Both the position numbers and the translations under genes were made by a program. From assembly GCA_013368315.1 (NCBI GenBank), contig JAACJM010000004.1, forward strand, positions 372,001 through 436,000: a stretch of 64,000 nt of DNA, given 5' to 3'. Of this stretch, positions 47,601-59,990 are shown one piece after another. The notes beneath the pieces are model-generated. The model was not told the origin of the DNA and did not search any database. It worked only from the letters and a program-made list of their open reading frames with translations. The number at the start of each line of letters is the position of its first letter. The stretch's first letter is position 1. Origin of the DNA: Tetrapyrgos nigripes. Taxonomy: Eukaryota > Basidiomycota > Agaricomycetes > Agaricales > Campanellaceae.

Positions 47601-49181
47601 CAGAGGTTGGAAGAATGGAAGAGGTGACAGTGCCGGTGGGAGTGACGATCATCGATGCGCATGGAGGTGAGTTTACCCTTTGCTCAGATGGAAAAAGATA
47701 CTCATCCAAGTATTCGCAGGATACCTGATTCCCGGCTTCAACGACGTTCATTCTCATTGGGGAGGTTACCTCGTGAGATATCCCGCCAAATCTTGGGAGA
47801 TGCAAACTTTCCTCTCTTATGGAGTTACTACAATGCACAAGTAAGTCATCTCAAACCTCAGGTCTTTGGCGTCTTGATTACATGCGTCCTTACATGCTTA
47901 CAACTTTTCGATCCTTTTTAGCCCGAGCTCTGACACAGTGAAAACATTTGCAGAACGTAGTCGTTTGGAAAGTGGACATTTTGTTGGACCAAGGCTGTTG
48001 ACGACTGGGACGGTTCTTTTCTCGGGAAGTTGGGTAGGTTTGCATGAAGAGATTGTAGATGAACACCAAGCGTGGAATGCGTTAAATAGGATTAAGGCTG
48101 AGGGTGGTCAAGTGGCTTTGTCTTATAAGAATTATCAGTTACCTTCTCGGTACGTGGACTGTCGAGGTCTTCTTTCTTCTCGTTTTTCTGACATTGAGAA
48201 TTTTTCTTGCTGAGCAGTGCCTCTCGTCAACGACTCTTCAAAGTTGCTAGGAATCTGAGTATGCTTTGTGTCCCTGAGGGTGGTGCGAATTTTGATTGGG
48301 ATTTGACGTATATAATTGATGGTGAGTTCCTTCATGTGTCGTCCATTCTGCTCTCAAGTCATTGTCTTGACAGGAATGACCTCTGTCGAGCATAACCTGC
48401 CGTTCTCTGGATTATATGATGACGTCCTTCAGCTCTTTGTTCAGAGTGGAACTGCCTACACCCCCACCAATATCGTCTCGTATGGCGGTCCGACGGGCGA
48501 AGAGTATGTCTGGGCGACTCATGATGTCCCAAATGATCCCAAGTGAGTCGAAGTTTTGTCCGATCTGTATATTGAATCTTACTTGCCCTTACAGACTGAG
48601 ACGATTCCATTCTCATGAACTATTGTACAAACACACGGAATCCATTGCAAGACCGAACTATGGTAAGCTGTTCTTATAGAAGTCCAGTTGTAAACTGACT
48701 TTTCCTTCACAATTCTTTACAGCTTACGACTTGTTCTCCGTCTCTGCGTCTACTGCAAAAATGGCGAAAATGGGTCTGAATCTGCATATCGGAGCTCACG
48801 GTGAAATTCCAATGGGGCACAACTACCATGCAGAGATGTTTTTCACGCAGAAAGGCGGGTTGAGTAATTATGAGGTATCTACGCGTGTCTCCTTATACCG
48901 ACACCTCTAACAATCTTTGCTGCCAGGTTCTAAAAGCCGCAACATCTTCTCCCGCCAAGACGTTCGGTCTGTCCAACTCCATAGGCTCACTAACCGCCGG
49001 CAAACTCGCTGATTTTCTGGTCTATCCACCTGGTGTCGACTTGCTAAATGATGGGATTGAGAAGACGAGGGATCTGGAGCTCGTTGCGAGGGGTGGAAGA
49101 GTATGGAATGCGTCGACTATGGTAGAGGTTTGGCCCGTGGAAGGTAGAGAACAGAGCATGCCTCCGTTGAACGTGGATTAG
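44691..49181 (+). CDS. Membrane or secreted beta-propeller plus amidohydrolase protein, 1288 aa
   Basis: Twelve exons: 44691-45363, 45412-45750, 45801-45969, 46025-47208, 47262-47666, 47720-47840, 47922-48149, 48218-48321, 48374-48542, 48595-48662, 48723-48874, 48927-49181, all phases consistent. Residues about 20-42 are a hydrophobic signal anchor (SLIVLCAIFSVYFSTL). Residues about 70-800 are TolB/WD40-type propeller repeats (DPRFSPEGDRLAFRSD, HPSGTKVIASKW, RPELSRDGRTLAFVRR, SIAWSGDGKKVFWLS). The C-terminal third is an amidohydrolase: NATILTMEHG, the metal motif FNDVHSHWGG (H-x-H), SVEHNLPFSG, LNLHIGAHGE, and the closing GSLTAGKLADFLVYP. The class hydrolyses amide, often dipeptide or cyclic, bonds; the substrate here is not predictable. 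It is extracellular or vacuolar by the anchor. Confidence 0.9.
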
Positions 49182-50675
49182 GATTGGTTTGATAGGCCAA
49201 ATTTGCCCTAGTTACCCCAGCTCTCTCAGGACTGCTCTTAACCCAAGCCTGCACAGCCTACGGATACTTCCTCAGGCCTACGCAAACATCAACAGTAACA
49301 TCATTCGCGACCAAGACCACCACCGTAAACATAACAAAAATCACCGGCACTTCTACTACCACTGTCAACCTCTACGGTATCTACAACCGTCTTGACAACG
49401 AGGGTTGTCACCACTATCCAAACCGACCACACGACAGCGACCACAGTTGTGAACACCACGCCGACCGTTTCTGCTGCAGCATGTTCCATCTAGATTGCGG
49501 CTGCGTCTACAACGACCATTCGTCCGCTATGGGTTTCATCGAAAGGAATTCCAGCCCAGGACCAAACAATGATTACCGAGAATTTGTGAACAACTGTCTT
49601 TCATTGTGCGACGACGATGCATAATGTGTATTCGCGTGGCCTGTCATCTATCCGAACAAGGCCGATGGCACTGGTGAATTTTGCTATATATCTTGATTCC
49701 CAGAAGTAGTGTAGTTCTCGGCTCCTGCAATGCTATAACGATGACCGCACCGTCTGGTATGGGACTCAGCAAAACGGGCACGTCTACGTCTATTAGTTAA
49801 TTCGTGGTGAAGGAGTTTGTGTTTTTTCTTTGGATTCCAGGGGATACAGGGTTTATGAGCGCGTAGTACTTTTCTCCTTTTTGCACACTTTGTACCTTCA
49901 GTGTCGGCTGACTGATGGTTCCAGTTAAGTTCCGCTATTACCAGCTGTACTGTACCACATTACCCCTTCCTAGCTCCACGTCCTAGAACACGTTAATTCC
50001 AGAATATTGAACAAAGCTTCAACTTGGCGGACCGTGACGCATGAGTCGTTGAGTAGGATAATGGAGACTTGATCACAAGAGGGGTTGTGCCTTCAAGCAA
50101 ATGCGCCTTTGCCGGAGAACCTTGACAGTTCTGTATCAGGTGGAAAGAAGCAGGAACACTGACAGTGATTCTCCTGTTGGATACGTTCTCCACCGCCACT
50201 TTTTGATCCTGATGAGCCATTGAGGATTGCGCAGTTGTCTGGTAAAAATTTTCTTACATAACTCTACTCCCGTTTACTGCAGGTCATCGATTCCCAAACT
50301 TTACACAGTTTTCTCTGCTTTCTCTACCAAGTTACATCGCAGAGTGCGGTTTAGTAGCACTATTGGCAGGGGCGCTATTAAGGACCTTGTGATGAAGTCT
50401 GACGGTGAATGTTGGCCGATGACATCGAAGCAGTACTTTGCAAGATGTCGATTCGATGACGCACTGAGAAAATTTTTCTATCGATGGTAAGGCTTCCTTC
50501 CGAATATGGAAATCCACCAGATACAAAAGAGCCATGGACCTATCCCGCTTCTTTTTTCTTCTCCGCTTGAGCAATTTTGCTGAGGCTCGGCGGAGAAGAG
50601 AAAAAAGACGACCGTCTACGACAAAAGCAGTCTCATTCTGCACCACCATAATCATCACTCATTTTATCCCAAAAA
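49182..50675. other. Spacer with a possible degraded secreted-protein gene
   Basis: Mostly unassigned. The stretch at 49285-49798 is described separately. Within 240 bp of the URA2 start, an 18-bp word TTTGCAAGATGTCGATTC (50437-50454) is repeated exactly at 59282-59299, upstream of the H2A gene. Confidence 0.4.
49285..49798 (+). pseudogene. Degraded Thr-rich, Cys-containing secreted protein
   Basis: Pieces in different frames read TKTTTVNITKITGTSTTTV, then TTVVTTIQTDHTTATTVV, then NNCLSLCDDDA, VFAWPVIYPNKADGTGEFCY and YNDDRTVWYGTQQNGHVYVY. Together these look like a threonine-rich exported protein with a cysteine module, broken by stops and shifts. No family can be named and it may be chance in part. 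Confidence 0.3.
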
Positions 50676-53600
50676 ATGGCCTCGTCCAAACCTTCAGGTG
50701 CTCGGCCTCCGCTCATTCGCCTCGCAAGTCAGTTTCTGGACCACCCGACTCCGTTGGCAACCGCCCCTCCTTCCCCGACCGACTCGATACCCGCTGCAGG
50801 TGACGCAGTATTGGAACTCAGCGACGGTTCTTCTTACCGCGGTATAAGCTTCGGCGCCGAGGGAAAGAGTGTAGCTGGAGAATGTGTTTTTCAAACTGGT
50901 TCGTTCGCGCTAACGGTGATTCTGCGCGTCTTACTGACCTTGGAGCATAAAACAGGAATGGTTGGATACACGGAATCTTTGACAGATCCCTCGTATGAAG
51001 GTCAAATCCTCGTCCTCACATATCCCCTGGTCGGGAACTATGGTGTTCCGGAACGTCCTGCAAATCCACTAGAGGACCTTCCGGTTGAGTTTGAGTCATC
51101 TCGAATTCACGTCGTGGCCCTGGTCGTTGGGTACTATTCCAAAGATTTTAGTCACTTCCTGGCTAAGTCGTCTCTGGGGGCATGGCTCAAGGAAAACGAC
51201 GTGCCTGCTATCTACGGCGTGGATACACGTGTACTCACCCAAAAGATCAGGGAGAAGGGTTCCATGCTTGGCAAGATCCTCTCCAGGAGGCCTGGAAACG
51301 CTGCTGGTCGTAGTGTTACTCAAAACTTCACTCCCATCCAAAGTTCCTCCCGTGCGACGTCCCCTCATTCTGCTTCTTCTTGGAGAGAGGATTACGTTGG
51401 TGTCCCCTTCACGGATCCGAACCAACTTAATCTCGTCGCCGCCGTGTCGATTACCAGTCCTCGTCTTTACAAGCCCACTACGAAACCTCGCTTGCATCCC
51501 TCTGGCCGCCCATTACGCGTCTTAACTATTGACGTGGGTATGAAGTTCAACCAAATTAGGTGCTTCATCAACCGTGGTGTCGAGCTCAAGGTTGTGCCTT
51601 GGGATTATGACTTCCTGTCGGATTCTGAGTACGACGGGCTTTTCATTTCCAATGGACCCGGCGACCCTACCATGGTCAAAGAAACCATTGCCAGACTCTC
51701 CAAAGCGATGGAACGCGCCGATAGACCGATTTTTGGTATCTGTCTGGGTCACCAGCTTTTAGCTTTGGCAGCTGGAGCCACGACATCGAAAATGAAGTAC
51801 GGTAACCGTGGTCACAACATCCCTTGTACAGACCTCCAATCTGGCCGTTGTTACATCACCAGTCAGAATCATGGTTATCAGGTCGATGCCGAGTCTCTAC
51901 CATCTGGATGGAAGGAACTCTTCCGTAATGCCAACGACAACAGCAACGAGGGTATCTACTGCGTCGACAAACCCTTCTTCTCTGTCCAATTCCACCCCGA
52001 GTCTACTCCAGGCCCACGGGATACCGAATTCTTGTTCGATGTCTTCATTCAGAACATCGTAGATTGTGCGACTACCAACAGCCCATTGCCTATCACTCTG
52101 CCCGGTGGACGAAGGGAAGACAATGAAAAACGCGTCCCTCGTGCCAAAGTCAGTAAAGTCCTCATCCTGGGATCTGGTGGTCTCTCCATCGGTCAAGCTG
52201 GTGAATTCGACTACTCTGGATCCCAAGCTATCAAAGCCCTCAAGGAAGAAGGTATCTACACTATCATGGTCAACCCCAACATCGCTACGATCGCGACCTC
52301 GAAAGGTCTAGCCGACAAAGTCTACTTCCTCCCCGTCACTCCAGACTTTGTCCGTAAAATCATCAAATACGAGAAACCAGATGGTATTTACGTGACGTTC
52401 GGTGGTCAGACCGCTCTGAACGTCGGTGTGAAGCTCAAAGACGAGTTTGCGGATCTTGGTGTTCAGGTTTTGGGAACGCCGATTGAGACGATTATCATGA
52501 CGGAGGATAGGCAGCTGTTTGCTAGTGCAATGGAAGAGATTGGGGAGAAGTGCGCCAAGAGTGCTACGGCGATTAATACTGATGAGGCATCGGCTGCTGC
52601 TGCTACTATTGGGTATCCTGTGATTGTGCGTGCAGCATATGCGTTGGGTGGTTTGGGCTCTGGATTCGCGCAGAATGAGGAGCAGTTGAAGACGCTTTGT
52701 AGTAAGGCGTTTGCGACCAGTCCTCAGGTGCTTGTGGAGAAGAGTATGAAAGGCTGGAAGGAGATTGAGTATGAAGTTGTTCGTGATTGCAGGGATAACT
52801 GCATCACTGTCTGTAACATGGAGGTGAGATCCGAACTTTGCCTTATTCTTACTGGATGCTCATTATGATTTCAGAACTTCGACCCACTTGGTATTCACAC
52901 TGGTGATTCCATCGTAGTCGCTCCCTCGCAAACACTCTCCGACTCAGACTACAATATGCTCCGAACTACTGCCATCAATGTCATTCGTCACCTCGGTGTC
53001 ATCGGTGAATGTAACATCCAGTATGCCCTCAATCCCGTGTCACAAGAGTACTGCATCATTGAGGTGAGTTAATCCGTGATCATACGAGACATATGTTGAT
53101 TTAAATGTATTTTATCCCAGGTTAATGCTCGTCTCTCTCGTTCCTCTGCTCTCGCTTCCAAGGCTACTGGGTATCCACTCGCATTCATTGCTGCGAAACT
53201 CGGTCTCGGCATTCCTCTCAACGAGATCAAGAACTCTGTCACCAAGGTCACCAGTGCATGTTTTGAACCAAGCTTGGACTATGTGGTTGTGAAGATTCCG
53301 CGCTGGGATTTGAAGAAGTTTAATCGTGTCAGCAGGCTGCTTAGTAGCAGCATGAAGAGTGTCGGAGAAGTGATGAGTATCGGTAGAACCTTTGAGGAGA
53401 CTATTCAAAAGGCCATTCGGGCTATTGATGATCAGTTTGCTGGATTTGCCAAGGTGAGTTTTTGTCATCGTGATTCCAGTGGAACTGATGTTGAAGTAAA
53501 TACCTAGAACGAATACGTTGAAGATATCGACGAGGAGCTCGTCAACCCCACTGACAAGCGAATTTTTGCCATCTCAACGGCTTTCCACCGTGGTTACAGT

Positions 53601-56600
53601 GTGGACAAGATCTGGCAAATGACGAACATCGACAAGTGGTTCTTGACGAAACTCAAGTACATTTTCAAGATGGAGCAGAGCCTCATGTACGTTAGATTTT
53701 TCGCCAGTTCAAGGGTAGTATGCTAATTTGCATTTTGACCCTAGGGACCTCAACATCTCCTCTATCTCTCCTGATGAGCTCAAACGCGCCAAACAGCTCG
53801 GTTTCTCTGACCGTCAACTTGCCGGTTGTCTCGGTTCCACTGAGCTTGCTGTGCGACGTCTCCGCCAGGAGAATGGCATCTATCCCTTCGTCAAGCAGAT
53901 CGATACAGTTGCTGCCGAGTTCCCGGCCTTCACAAACTATCTGTACACGACGTACAACGCGATTGCGCATGATATTTCGTTTAACGACCGTGGTGTGATG
54001 GTCTTGGGATCTGGTGTCTACCGTATCGGTTCTTCCGTTGAGTTTGACTGGTGTGCTGTTCGGGCTATCAGAACTCTTCGTGAACAGGGTCTCCCTACTA
54101 TCATGGTCAACTATAACCCTGAGACTGTCAGTACCGACTATGACGAAGCTGATCGTCTCTACTTCGAGAACATCAGCTTGGAGACTATCCTCGATATCTA
54201 CGACGTTGAGCAGTCCCGTGGAGTCATTCTGTCTATGGGTGGACAGACACCAAACAACATTGCCCTTCCCTTGTATCGCGAGAACGTCAAGATATACGGT
54301 ACATCACCAGAAATGATCGACACCGCCGAGAACAGGTTCAAGTTCTCCCGTCTGCTTGATGCCATTGGAGTGGATCAGCCTCTGTGGAAGGAGCTTACCA
54401 CGTATGAGGAAGCCCAATCCTTCTGCGACAAAGTTGGCTATCCAGTTTTGGTCCGACCGTCGTATGTGCTTTCGGGTGCTGCGATGAATGTGGTCTTTAA
54501 TGCAGACGATCTAGCGAGCTATTTGACGCAGGCCACTGCTGTTTCTCGTGATCACCCCGTTGTCATCAGCAAGTATATCGAGCAGGCAAAGGAGATCGAG
54601 ATGGATGCTGTTGCTAAGGATGGAAAGATGGTCATGCACTACATCTCGGAACATGTCGAGAACGCTGGGGTTCATTCTGGAGATGCTACGCTAATTCATC
54701 CTCCTCAAGACTTGGACCCTCAGACTGTACGCCAGATTGAGGAAGCAACGGCAAAGATCGGTAATGCTCTCAACGTCACCGGTCCATTCAACATCCAGTT
54801 CATCGCCAAAAATAACGAGATCAAAGTCATCGAGTGCAACCTACGAGCTGCTCGTTCCTTCCCATTCGTCTCCAAGGTTACGGGCATTGACGCTATTGAA
54901 ATGGCCACCAAAGTGATGCTTGGCCTTCCCATTGAAACGTATCCCGACGCAGGGCTTCCTCCCAATTACGTCGGTATCAAGGTGCCTCAGTTCAGTTTCA
55001 GTCGATTGTCTGGAGCAGATCCTGTTCTTGGTGTGGAGATGGCTTCGACGGGTGAAGTAGCGTGCTTCGGTGTGGACAAGTACGAGGCCTACTTGAAGGC
55101 TTTGATATCGACTGGTATTGTGCCGCCGAAGAAGAACATTCTTTTCTCCATTGGAAGCTACAGGGAGAAGTTGGAGCTACTTCCTTCAGTGCAGAGGCTC
55201 AGCGCTGCGGGCTACAATATCTTCGCTACTTCTGGGACAGCGGACTTCCTGCAGGAGCACAATGTGCCTTGTAAAGTGAGTGTCAGCTTCTTGGTCCAAG
55301 TCTCTTACTGAAGCTAATCATCCTGAACAGTACCTCGAGACTCTTGGTGACGACAATCGTGACCTACAAAAGTCCGAATATTCTCTTACCCAGCATTTGG
55401 CCAACAACCTCATCGATATGTACATCAACCTGCCATCCAAGAACCATTATCGTCGACCAGCCAGTTACACTAGCAAAGGTTACCACACCCGTCGCATGGC
55501 AGTTGACTTCGCAGTTCCGTTAATTACAAACGTCAAAAACGCGAAGATGTTGGCCGAGGCGTTGGTCCGCAAGCTGCCTCTGGATGTTTCTGCCGTCGAT
55601 TCCAAGAGCTCTCACCAAACGTACACGTTCCCTGGTCTGGTCAACGTTGCCGCCTTTGTCCCACAGGTTGCAGTCCCGAACAGCAAGGACTTCATTGATG
55701 CTACCCGTGCGTCTGTCAGAGGAGGCTTCACAACCGCAGTTGTGATTGCTCTTGGCGACAAAAACGGCATCGTCGATCACCAGTCATTGGAACAGGCGAA
55801 GACAAACGTATCCGGCTCAGCATATTGCAACTTTGCACTATGCGTGTCTGCAAACGCAAATAATTCACGATCCTTTGATGAAGAGCTCAAGGCAGAGGCC
55901 AGAGCCTTGTTCATACCATTCGGCGTTGACGACACACCCATTCCGTTGTCTAGTGTTGCCGCCCATTTTGCATCTTGGCCTGCAGAGAAACCGATCATGA
56001 CAAACGCCAAAGGCTCAGACCTAGCCTCTCTTCTTCTCCTCGCCAGCCTCCACAACAGGAGTATTCACGTCACTGACATTCAGAATGCGGACGATGTGCT
56101 TCTCATCTCATTGAGTAAAGCAAAGAACCTGAAGGTTACCTGTGACGTGTCGATTTTCTCCCTTTTCTTCACTCGCGAGCAGTTCCCATCTTCTCAATCT
56201 CTTCCCACTGCTGAGGACCAGAAGGCACTATGGCAGAAACTCGACATGATTGACGCCTTCTCCGTTGGTAGTTTGCCCTACCGTCTGGCCTCGGAGACCA
56301 GAAATACTGCATCACCTGCTTCTGGAGTTGAAGAAGCTCTCCCTCTGTTGCTGACCGCCGTCAGCGAAGGTCGACTTACGTTGGACGCGATACGTGTACG
56401 ACTGCATGACAATCCAGTACAAATTTTCGGGCTTCCTGACCAAGCTCAAACTCATGTCGAGATTGTCATTGGTCGCAGGGCTCCTTTCCGCAAACATCCA
56501 TCCTGCTGGTCTCCTTTGGAGCAAGGTTTCGTTACTGGTTCCATTCACCGAGTCATTGTACACGATCAAACCATTTTCTTGGATGGATCTCTGTCCCAGA

Positions 56601-57886
56601 CACCTCTCGGCCGCGATGTCACAGCGGCAACTATCAGCCATGCTCCCTCTTCTACCACCAGCAATCTGAAGGATGTTGATCCTTCTATTTCGACTCAAAA
56701 CATCGTAACGCTCCCTCCAATCTCCGCTGCAGCGTCCGGGCATGGTCTAGCTGCGCCATCGTTCTCTCAGCTACGACCTCACCCATCCTTCCATCGCCGA
56801 CACATTCTGACCGTAAAGCAGCTATCCCGTAAGGACATGTATGACCTATTCACGCTTGCTCATGAAATGCGTCTTCAAGTGGAACGAAATGGAACCCTTG
56901 ACTTGCTCAAAGGCAAGGTGCTTTGTACTGCGTTTTATGAACCTTCCACGAGGACTAGCGCTTCGTTTGACGCCGCCATGAAACGCTGCGGAGGTGAAGT
57001 TGTTCAGATTACCGCCGACACTTCTTCTGTTGTGAAGGGAGAGACTCTGCCCGACACTGTTAGAACACTAGCATGTTACGGTGACGCCATCGTTATTCGT
57101 CATCCTGATGTCGGTAGTGCCCAACTCGCCGCCAAGTTCTCACCTGTACCCATAATCAACGCAGGTGATGGTATTGGGGAGCATCCTACTCAGGTAAGTC
57201 TGTTATTTTTCGCCGTGATTACACTAGGTATTCACTGATGTATATCTCTTTAGGCTCTTCTCGACGTCTACACCATTCGTTCCGAATTAGGTACCGTCAA
57301 TGGACGTACTATCACCATGCTTGGTGACCTCAAAAATGGACGAACTGTGCACAGTCTCGTCACACTGCTCTGCCTGTACTCAGTTCGGCTCAACTTCGTT
57401 TCCCCGCCTTCTCTGTCCATGCCGCCCAACGTCGTCGCCGCGGCAAGGAAAGCCGGGATACCAGTGATGCAATGTGAATCGTTGGATGAGGTATTGGCAG
57501 ATACAGACGTCCTCTACGTCACTCGTGTGCAGCGGGAACGGTTTGAAACAGAGTCTGAATGGCTGCAGGTGAAGGACGCATACAAAGTTGACCATGCACT
57601 ATTGTCTCGAGCTAAGGAAGACATGATCGTAATGCATCCTCTTCCTAGGGTTAATGGTATGAGCTGCATCACTTTTTTGTATGCTTCTTTGGATACTGAC
57701 GAGCGTTGAAAATTCACAGAAATTGATCCAGAAGTCGACTTCGATTCTCGTCGTGCGGTATACTTCCGACAAATGCGCTACGGTCTCTTTGTAAGTCTTC
57801 GTCCCTTTTGAAATCTTTCGTATCATTGATACCGTGGACAGATTCGGATGGCTTTACTTGTCAGCGTTTTGGGTCGAAGTGAATGA
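50676..57886 (+). CDS. URA2: URA2-type carbamoyl-phosphate synthase / aspartate transcarbamoylase fusion, 2234 aa
   Basis: Catalyses the first two steps of de novo pyrimidine synthesis in the cytosol. Ten exons: 50676-50898, 50956-52823, 52875-53063, 53121-53453, 53508-53686, 53745-55275, 55331-57193, 57254-57656, 57720-57790, 57842-57886; phases all agree. Residues about 40-440 are the glutamine amidotransferase (GICLGHQ nucleophile about Cys337; FHPE about 421-423). Residues about 480-1540 are the two ATP-grasp synthase halves ([51 protein letters not shown]). A vestigial dihydroorotase domain lacks the H-x-H ([12 protein letters not shown]). From about 1925 comes ATCase ([38 protein letters not shown]). 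UTP feedback is known for the family; no leader control is seen. Intact. Confidence 0.98.
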
Positions 57887-58283
57887 ATTTGATACTCCTG
57901 GAATCAGCAGAAGAATCTCAAAAGTACAAATCTCCTCGAGAGCCGTAATCAATGTAAATTTTGAACATGTAGTTCCTGTTTTGAAAAACCAGTAATGTAG
58001 AGTATCTACTATCAACTTGTCTACGAAGTCATGTGTTCTAATTCTGAAGCAGCGCAAGAGTCGAAGAATGATCTTCGCAGGCCTGCTGATAATGTTGGAA
58101 TTATTATGCAGTGAATATCTCCTCGGTCTCAACTAGAGGGATTACTCGACTTAACTCAGAAAAAACCTTTCGACTCGTAACTTATTCAAACGCTGATAAA
58201 ATTGCAAGTGGCAGAATGTACCTATTCAGAATTGTTCAACAGTTATGTACATCGATATTCAAGGTCAAGTTTGAGTCCATCTT
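57887..58283. other. Convergent intergenic spacer
   Basis: About 400 bp between the URA2 stop and the H2A stop. A/T-rich, with no ORF or RNA signal. Confidence 0.6.
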
Positions 58284-58981
58284 TTAGACCATATGCTCAG
58301 GGCGTTCTCGTTTGACTCGGACCGCGCCTGCACGGCGCTTAGTTCCGCTTGGCAGGAGGACTGGCTGTATGTTGGGAACAACACCCCCTTCACGGACAAT
58401 AACATCCTTGAAGATCGGTTCTAAACTGAAAATTAATCAAAGGGATCAGTGGTATCCTAACTGAAATCAAGAAGGGTGCCTACTCCTCATCTGTCTTCAC
58501 TGCCAAATATAAATGTCTTTCCGTTATCTTCTTTCTCTTCTTCTCCCCCGCTTGCTTGGCAGCCCCTTCAAGAACCTCAGCGAGGAGGTACTCTATCACG
58601 CCAGCCAGAAAGACTGAATCATGTCAGATCAGTGGCTAAGACTCACTCAAGTTGGAGCTCACCTGGCGAATCGGCAGTAAACCTTTTTTGCGAACATAAT
58701 TTCCTGAGGCGGTTATCGGTTCTTGAAACAGAAAAAAGCAGGCCGGCTTTCGTTGTTCTAGACATCCGTCGTTGACTCAGGCCCAGCATGGCCATTGCAA
58801 TCTTCCCCTTTCCCTTTCCTTTTCCTCCTGAGGGTGTTGTTTCTTTCGTTGATGTGGGCTATCAGGAATCATCGGCATCATTCGGTTTATCAGTGAGGTG
58901 TCAACGAAAGAGGTAGTACAGTCCGGGAGCCGACCACCGCTCATATTCTCAGGATGAGATCTTAAGATCGAGGCTTACCAT
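58284..58981 (-). CDS. Highly divergent histone H2A variant, 156 aa
   Basis: Four exons on the minus strand: 58979-58981, 58663-58858, 58484-58613, 58284-58425; 471 coding bases, phases exact. The first exon is just the start codon; an intron follows it at once. The tail SGGKGKGKGK is followed by a 20-residue insert, then the H2A fold: TTKAGLLFSVSR (canonical KAGLQFPVGR), a changed L1 loop (LCSQKRFTADSPVFLA), alpha-2 VIEYLLAEVLEGAAKQA, KKITERHLYLAVKTDEDL, then REGGVVPNIQPVLLPS. Acidic-patch residues E56, E61, E64, D90 and E91 have equivalents; E92 is Asp. The basic C-terminus (GTKRRAGAVRVKRERPEHMV) has no SQE/D motif. It is most like H2A/H2A.Z but far from any standard H2A, and is probably a nucleosome variant or specialised paralogue. 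No histone partner gene lies beside it. Confidence 0.85.
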
Positions 58982-59515
58982 GGTGCAAAAGCTCTCAAGG
59001 ACTCAAAATTCAACGGAAATAATGAGATAGATGATGGTAGATGGACTCGAAAGTTTTGTTGAAGTCGAACCTTGGGAATGTTCAACTTTTATACCCTCCT
59101 CGCTCGGCTCCGAATCGAATCACACCATGCCGCGACGGCGAGAAGTAGATGGTGAACTTGGTGGTTCAAACAGCTATGCACGCTGAGGAAACCTGGAAGA
59201 ATTACCTTGGCCACCGAACTTCAAAACACTAAGTAGTACTCCAACTTCCCAAATTCCGAAAATTAAGCACGAACCCAATCGTTTGCAAGATGTCGATTCA
59301 AAATCGGGCGTTCGATTCATCACAGATACATGCCACGTAGTACTCGATATGGAGTTTTGAACTTACACGAGACAAGGATAGAGGTATCGCCTATTCTTCG
59401 TAGTTGTCCAATCTAGGCCTCCACGGTCAAAATAGTACTTGTGTCTCTTACTAGATATACCAAGATGAACGACTCAAGAAACATGATACATGAAGAAGAG
59501 AACCATCTAGTGTAT
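58982..59515. other. Spacer, probable H2A upstream region
   Basis: No coding signal. It contains a TATA-like acttttatacc at about 59085-59095 and the 18-bp word at 59282-59299 shared with the URA2 upstream region. Confidence 0.4.
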
Positions 59516-59990
59516 CTATGCGTCGCCATATTTCGCTTTAATGATAGCAGCACACTTCTCCGAAACAACCAGTGGTGCAGCAAGATAAGTGCCCAAAATC
59601 TGTGGATAAGTACTCGCATCAGAAACCCACAACCCTCTCAAGCCATGTACATGCAACCTATCATTCACCACCCCATTCTCTTCCTCGGGAGCCATTCGAC
59701 AGGTAGGACTATGATGTGTAGTCGTCCGACAATGCTACCGCCGAATGAACTTCAAGGTCCTCGTCTGACAGACTTGCAGGAACAGCTGCCGTAACATTGC
59801 AGAAAATACGATGATGTCTACTGGTCACATTTGAGGGTCTCCTAGCTGCTACAGATACCCCATTTCAAATGAGGCGTATACTTTCGGGTCAGACAAAAAT
59901 GTTGAAAGAGGGTCTGGCCTCTGTAGTCACACACAGGAGATGTAATTCAGACGCTAGAGGCGGCCTGGAGCGTTTTAGGTACGACGGGTG
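59516..59990 (-). pseudogene. C-terminal remnant of a GMC oxidoreductase
   Basis: On the minus strand THHSPTCRMAPEEENGVV, DRLHVHGLRGLWVSDASTYP and LAAPLVVSEKCAAIIKAKYG, ending at TAG 59516-59518, match the C-terminal signature of glucose-methanol-choline oxidoreductases (the HH/CRM region and the VxDASxxP block). Upstream the frame shifts near 59740, a TAG interrupts it, and only traces (SLSDEDL, DPKVYASFE) remain toward 59990. No FAD-binding N-terminus is present, so this is a dead fragment. Confidence 0.65.

Noticed and set aside
51085..51525. 146-codon frame overlapping URA2
   Set aside because: Alternative-frame shadow of the strongly supported URA2 exon 2.
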